64,000 nucleotides of DNA from Pseudomonas reinekei (GTDB lineage: Bacteria; Pseudomonadota; Gammaproteobacteria; Pseudomonadales; Pseudomonadaceae): assembly GCF_001945365.1 (NCBI RefSeq), contig NZ_MSTQ01000024.1, positions 20,497-84,496 of the forward strand, in the 5' to 3' direction. A model generated the notes under the pieces. That model did no database searches and was not told the origin of the DNA. It was given only the letters and a program-made list of their open reading frames with translations. The position numbers and the translations under genes were made by a program. Positions within the stretch are counted from its first letter, which is position 1. Each line of letters starts with the position of its first letter. Below are positions 61,487 to 64,000 of this stretch, one piece after another.

Positions 61487-62200
61487 ATGAAAACGAAATC
61501 ATCACGTTTGCCCGTCGACATCGATTTGCCGGAGCGCGCGTTGCTCGAAGAAGGAGCTTTCTTTGTCCGCTTGCGGACGCTGGATGAGCTAGATGAGTTT
61601 TGGATTAAGCACCGGCACAGGTTTTTTTACGCCTGTGAAGGGAAAAGCTTCAGCAATCCGAGCTTTTTACACGAGTATGAATGGGTGTTTGGCTCTACAA
61701 AGGCAACAGTAGTTCGCACGGTTTTGCGGTGGGGGCAGTCAGAAATCGACTGCGAGTTCTATGATTGGGCGAAACATGATCCTCAAATGCACCAGATGTT
61801 TTTCTTGGGCCGCGATGCAGACCGTGATTCCATGATTGAAAATGGCATTTGGTTGGAAAAAAATGAGAATGATTTTCGCGTCGATTGCGTTCGTCGATCT
61901 GTCGAGACATATCGCGGATGGTGGCGCTTTTGTAATCTGCCAAAGGGGTACAATCCTAACGAATGGCTTACTGGCGGCCAGGATTATGAGGAGCTTATTG
62001 ACCCTCATATGGCTTATCAGGAGGTTGCGACCGCACTGCAAGAGCAAACCTTCGATGATTGGCGACAATCCGATTTTTGGGAACTCGAATCCCATAATAG
62101 TGAAAGTATCGATCAGCTTATCCTGTATTGGAAGAATGAGCGTGCGAATGGAGAAGGCTATTATGGTGAAGAAAACGAGCCCCCTGAGATCACGAGCTAA
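61487..62200 (+). CDS. Hypothetical protein, divergent from xre
   Basis: This 237-residue acidic, Trp- and Glu-rich soluble protein (EFWIKHRHRFFYACEGKSF, ETYRGWWRFCNLPKGYNP) has no TM helices or signal peptide. I do not recognise the family. GTG 61466 is an alternative start. Codon use is more AT-rich than core genes. Sharing a promoter region with a repressor suggests regulated expression, as in defence or toxin modules, but nothing in the sequence proves this. Confidence 0.7.
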   Translation: MKTKSSRLPVDIDLPERALLEEGAFFVRLRTLDELDEFWIKHRHRFFYACEGKSFSNPSFLHEYEWVFGSTKATVVRTVLRWGQSEIDCEFYDWAKHDPQMHQMFFLGRDADRDSMIENGIWLEKNENDFRVDCVRRSVETYRGWWRFCNLPKGYNPNEWLTGGQDYEELIDPHMAYQEVATALQEQTFDDWRQSDFWELESHNSESIDQLILYWKNERANGEGYYGEENEPPEITS

Positions 62201-62540
62201 TCACAATTGCACGTATTGATGTGCACTAGAACGCTTCAAATATGAACGCACGCACTGGGATGGCGCGACTGCCTTTAGAGTGAGCACATTTTCAGCAGAC
62301 GTCTATGCAGCTCTTTTGGGTATGAGGGGAGCTGAGGTGCGCAGGCAATTAGACTGCGCTGAGTTCTTGGGCATAACGGCAGTACTTAAAGGGGCTATTA
62401 GGGCCCGACCCAAGGGGGCACCGGTGAGATGGATTGGGATCACCAGCGTCTTGAGCACACCGAATTCCGCTGGTGTGATTCGCATGAGGTTTGCAATATG
62501 TTGAAGCTAACTGAGCTCCATCCACGGCGGGTGTCGCAGG
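62201..62540. other. Gene-free stretch
   Basis: Only short overlapping frames on opposite strands (about 60-74 codons) without ribosome-binding sites. I see no supported gene, RNA or repeat here. Confidence 0.35.
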
Positions 62541-62963
62541 ATGACTGATCAGCCCTTACAGTTCGGGACCTATCAGTGGTTTGAAGAAACCTCAGAGAAG
62601 CTGCCACTCGATCCGAGTGAGATCGAGGTGCGCCTGGCCATCGCCGAGTTCGTGATTCGCCGCGTCGCCGGCACCCCCGCCGGAGAAGACATCTTCATTG
62701 GTTTGATCAAACTCTTCGAAAACCGTTACCCCCACCACAAACTACTCTCGCACTATTTGATCAGCCCGGGATGTTTGGTGCCGGAAGCCGAGGACGTTGC
62801 AGCCGAGCACGCGGCAGAGGACATCAGCCTGGGTTTCGGCGAACTGGATAAAAAACTCAGGGATAACCTCGTCCATCCGGCTGAAAGTCTAGAACCATCG
62901 GGCCCGCTGGCGGGCGCGAACTTGGCTTTGACTCCACGCGGGCGGTGCCGTCGGAAGAAGTGA
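62541..62963 (+). CDS. Hypothetical protein
   Basis: This 140-residue protein has a structured N-terminal half (EIEVRLAIAEFVIRRVAGTPAGEDIFIGLIKLFENRYPHH) and a basic tail (RGRCRRKK). Codon use is typical of the GC-rich background, which supports coding. GGGTG lies about 9 bp upstream. No family recognised. Confidence 0.6.
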   Translation: MTDQPLQFGTYQWFEETSEKLPLDPSEIEVRLAIAEFVIRRVAGTPAGEDIFIGLIKLFENRYPHHKLLSHYLISPGCLVPEAEDVAAEHAAEDISLGFGELDKKLRDNLVHPAESLEPSGPLAGANLALTPRGRCRRKK

Positions 62964-63090
62964 TTTCCCGCTCATCGTCGGTGACGCAACGACTCGCCAG
63001 ACGATGCTTCAGCCCACGAGAGCCTTTGAGGTCGTCACCTTTGTTTCCTGTGCGGCGTTGGCTAGACAGTCTGGCGGCTGTCCAACGGTT

Positions 63091-63300
63091 TCACTCCGGC
63101 GTCATCATCAGCGCAAGGGTCATCTTGATGAACTCTTCGTTGCGGTCGATCGCCATCAGCGCACCGCGAACGTTATCCGTTACTTCAGCCGCGCCGCGTT
63201 GCTCTACCCCGTTTGACCGTTCCATGATGGCGGCTTCCAGCGCGAGCTGGTTTTCGTTGATCTTGAACAGCAGAGACGGCAGCAGGTCTGAGTGGGGCAT
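63091..63300 (-). CDS. Small conserved-type hypothetical protein
   Basis: A 69-residue helical protein (LLFKINENQLALEAAIMERSNGVEQRGAAEV...) preceded by an excellent GGAGGA site 6-7 bp before ATG 63300. I recall similar short proteins in accessory regions of pseudomonads, function unknown. The strong start signal makes it credible despite its size. Confidence 0.65.
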   Translation of the reverse strand: MPHSDLLPSLLFKINENQLALEAAIMERSNGVEQRGAAEVTDNVRGALMAIDRNEEFIKMTLALMMTPE

Positions 63301-63803
63301 CGTAGTTCCTCCGTGGAGAGGAAAGCATAGCCGTGGGGAATATCACAGCGCATGAGTTCACTGTCCGTGCGATTTATGGCGAAAGGCTGCAATTGAGCCA
63401 GGATAGGCGGGTCATCACCGGCTGATCAAAGTGTCAAAGCCACTGCGGTATCGAGCGCCATCAGTCGCGGCTGATGGCGTAGGTGGTTCCCTTTTTCACC
63501 GAGATCACTCCAGCGTTCTTCATTCCTCTTTGTCGAGACTGCTAAATCGCTGTGGCCTTGGAATGGGAGCATTGCCGCGTAAGAACGCTTTGACCGCCTT
63601 CTGTATGAAGTGCAGATAACGACGCAGAGGTGAGTGTGCCGCCATAGCGTGTGGGGTCATGACGATAGTTTTGCGGAACACCACCGGCGGACTCATTAGG
63701 AGCGTTAGTGAAGTCTTCGGCCCGTTGGAAGGCGCTAGCGATGAGGTAGCGGTTCTTACGCTTCCGGAATACCGATAGAACCGAATAAAGTGGGCAGTAC
63801 CTC
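63301..63803. other. Gene-free stretch with one hairpin
   Basis: No supported gene. A 9-bp dyad CGCCATCAG-TCGCGG-CTGATGGCG is at 63456-63479. Weak frames on both strands lack start signals. The segment abuts the IS3-like element and is probably degraded. Confidence 0.4.
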
Positions 63804-64000
63804 TGTAGTGGTCTAATGAAACCGGACACCCATTTAGGCGAGAATGCTCGCCAGATCGAGGTGTCAGATGACCAAACAACGCCGTACCTTTTCCCCTGAG
63901 TTCAAACGCGAGGCTGCCGACCTCGTTCTCAAGCAGGATTACAGCTTCATTGAGGCCAGCCGCTCGCTTGGTGTCGGCGAGTCTGCTTTGCGCCGATGGG
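63804..64000 (+). mobile_element. Left end of an IS3-family insertion sequence (partial)
   Basis: TGTAGTGGTCTAATGAAACC at 63804 has the TG-start form of an IS3-family terminal inverted repeat and is followed after 64 bp by an OrfA start. The element runs off the right edge of the window. Confidence 0.75.
63868..64000 (+). CDS. IS3-family transposase OrfA (partial)
   Basis: The first 44 codons read MTKQRRTFSPEFKREAADLV and continue LKQDYSFIEASRSLGVGESA-LRRW, the typical helix-turn-helix N-terminus of IS3-group OrfA. It is truncated by the window end; OrfB should follow. Confidence 0.9.
   Translation, partial: MTKQRRTFSPEFKREAADLVLKQDYSFIEASRSLGVGESALRRW

Noticed and set aside
62280..62504. 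74-codon frame starting with GTG
   Set aside because: No start signal and an equally long frame on the opposite strand; coding not supported.
63431..63829. Short frames on both strands before the IS3-like end
   Set aside because: They overlap each other, lack start signals and contain no recognised motif.
1..64000. CRISPR array, tRNA or rRNA genes
   Set aside because: No regularly spaced direct repeats, and no cloverleaf or rRNA sequence was recognised on reading; small RNAs could be missed by eye.

Overview
The window is chromosomal DNA from a Pseudomonas of the fluorescens complex. This rests on a GC-rich coding background, the typical Pseudomonas blocks prpBC-acnD-prpF-prpD, ppsR/ppsA, rraA, cmaX-crfX-cmpX-sigX-oprF-cobA and pyrD-rmf-rlmL-dacB-yggL, and scattered REP/REPIN palindromes. 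No rRNA or tRNA gene and no CRISPR array was seen.

Layout. (1) 1-7937: 2-methylcitrate cycle for propionate use, led by the tail of a GntR regulator. (2) 8067-11435: divergent ppsR and ppsA (control and synthesis of PEP), then a lipase-like hydrolase and rraA. (3) 13266-17223: the cell-envelope stress locus cmaX-crfX-cmpX-sigX-oprF. (4) 17334-23124, minus strand: nitrate-assimilation control and uptake (nasS, nasT, nasA), a PP2C/Ser-Thr kinase fusion and cobA. Both nas promoters look sigma54-dependent, and the nasA leader carries a readable two-hairpin ANTAR attenuator. The nitrite and nitrate reductase genes that sit between the kinase and cobA in P. aeruginosa are absent here. (5) 23348-50267: a complete Inv-Mxi-Spa (SPI-1 type) type III secretion system: invF-invG-invE-invA-invB-invC-invI-invJ-spaOPQRS, sicA-sipBCD, iacP, a chaperone and an AT-rich effector candidate, a HilA-like regulator, iagB, prgHIJK-orgABC, and a second effector candidate on the other strand. 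(6) 50476-58852: core genes pyrD, rmf (with a structured leader), rlmKL, a CHASE/PAS/GGDEF diguanylate cyclase and dacB. (7) 59085-64000: an accessory region opening with a broken 5' piece of yggL, then insertion-sequence debris, a diverged intact yggL in inverted orientation, an Xre regulator, unknown genes and the left end of an IS3-like element.

The main accessory system is the type III apparatus. Its genes are mostly overlapping and translationally coupled, with AraC-type (InvF) and HilA-type regulators, two hairpin terminators that separate apparatus, translocon and effector modules, a third between needle and inner-rod genes, and an internal start in spaO that should yield a short C-ring protein. 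The least described parts are the AT-rich iacP/chaperone/effector cassette (40295-42356), the 518-residue protein beside pyrD, and the yggL rearrangement.
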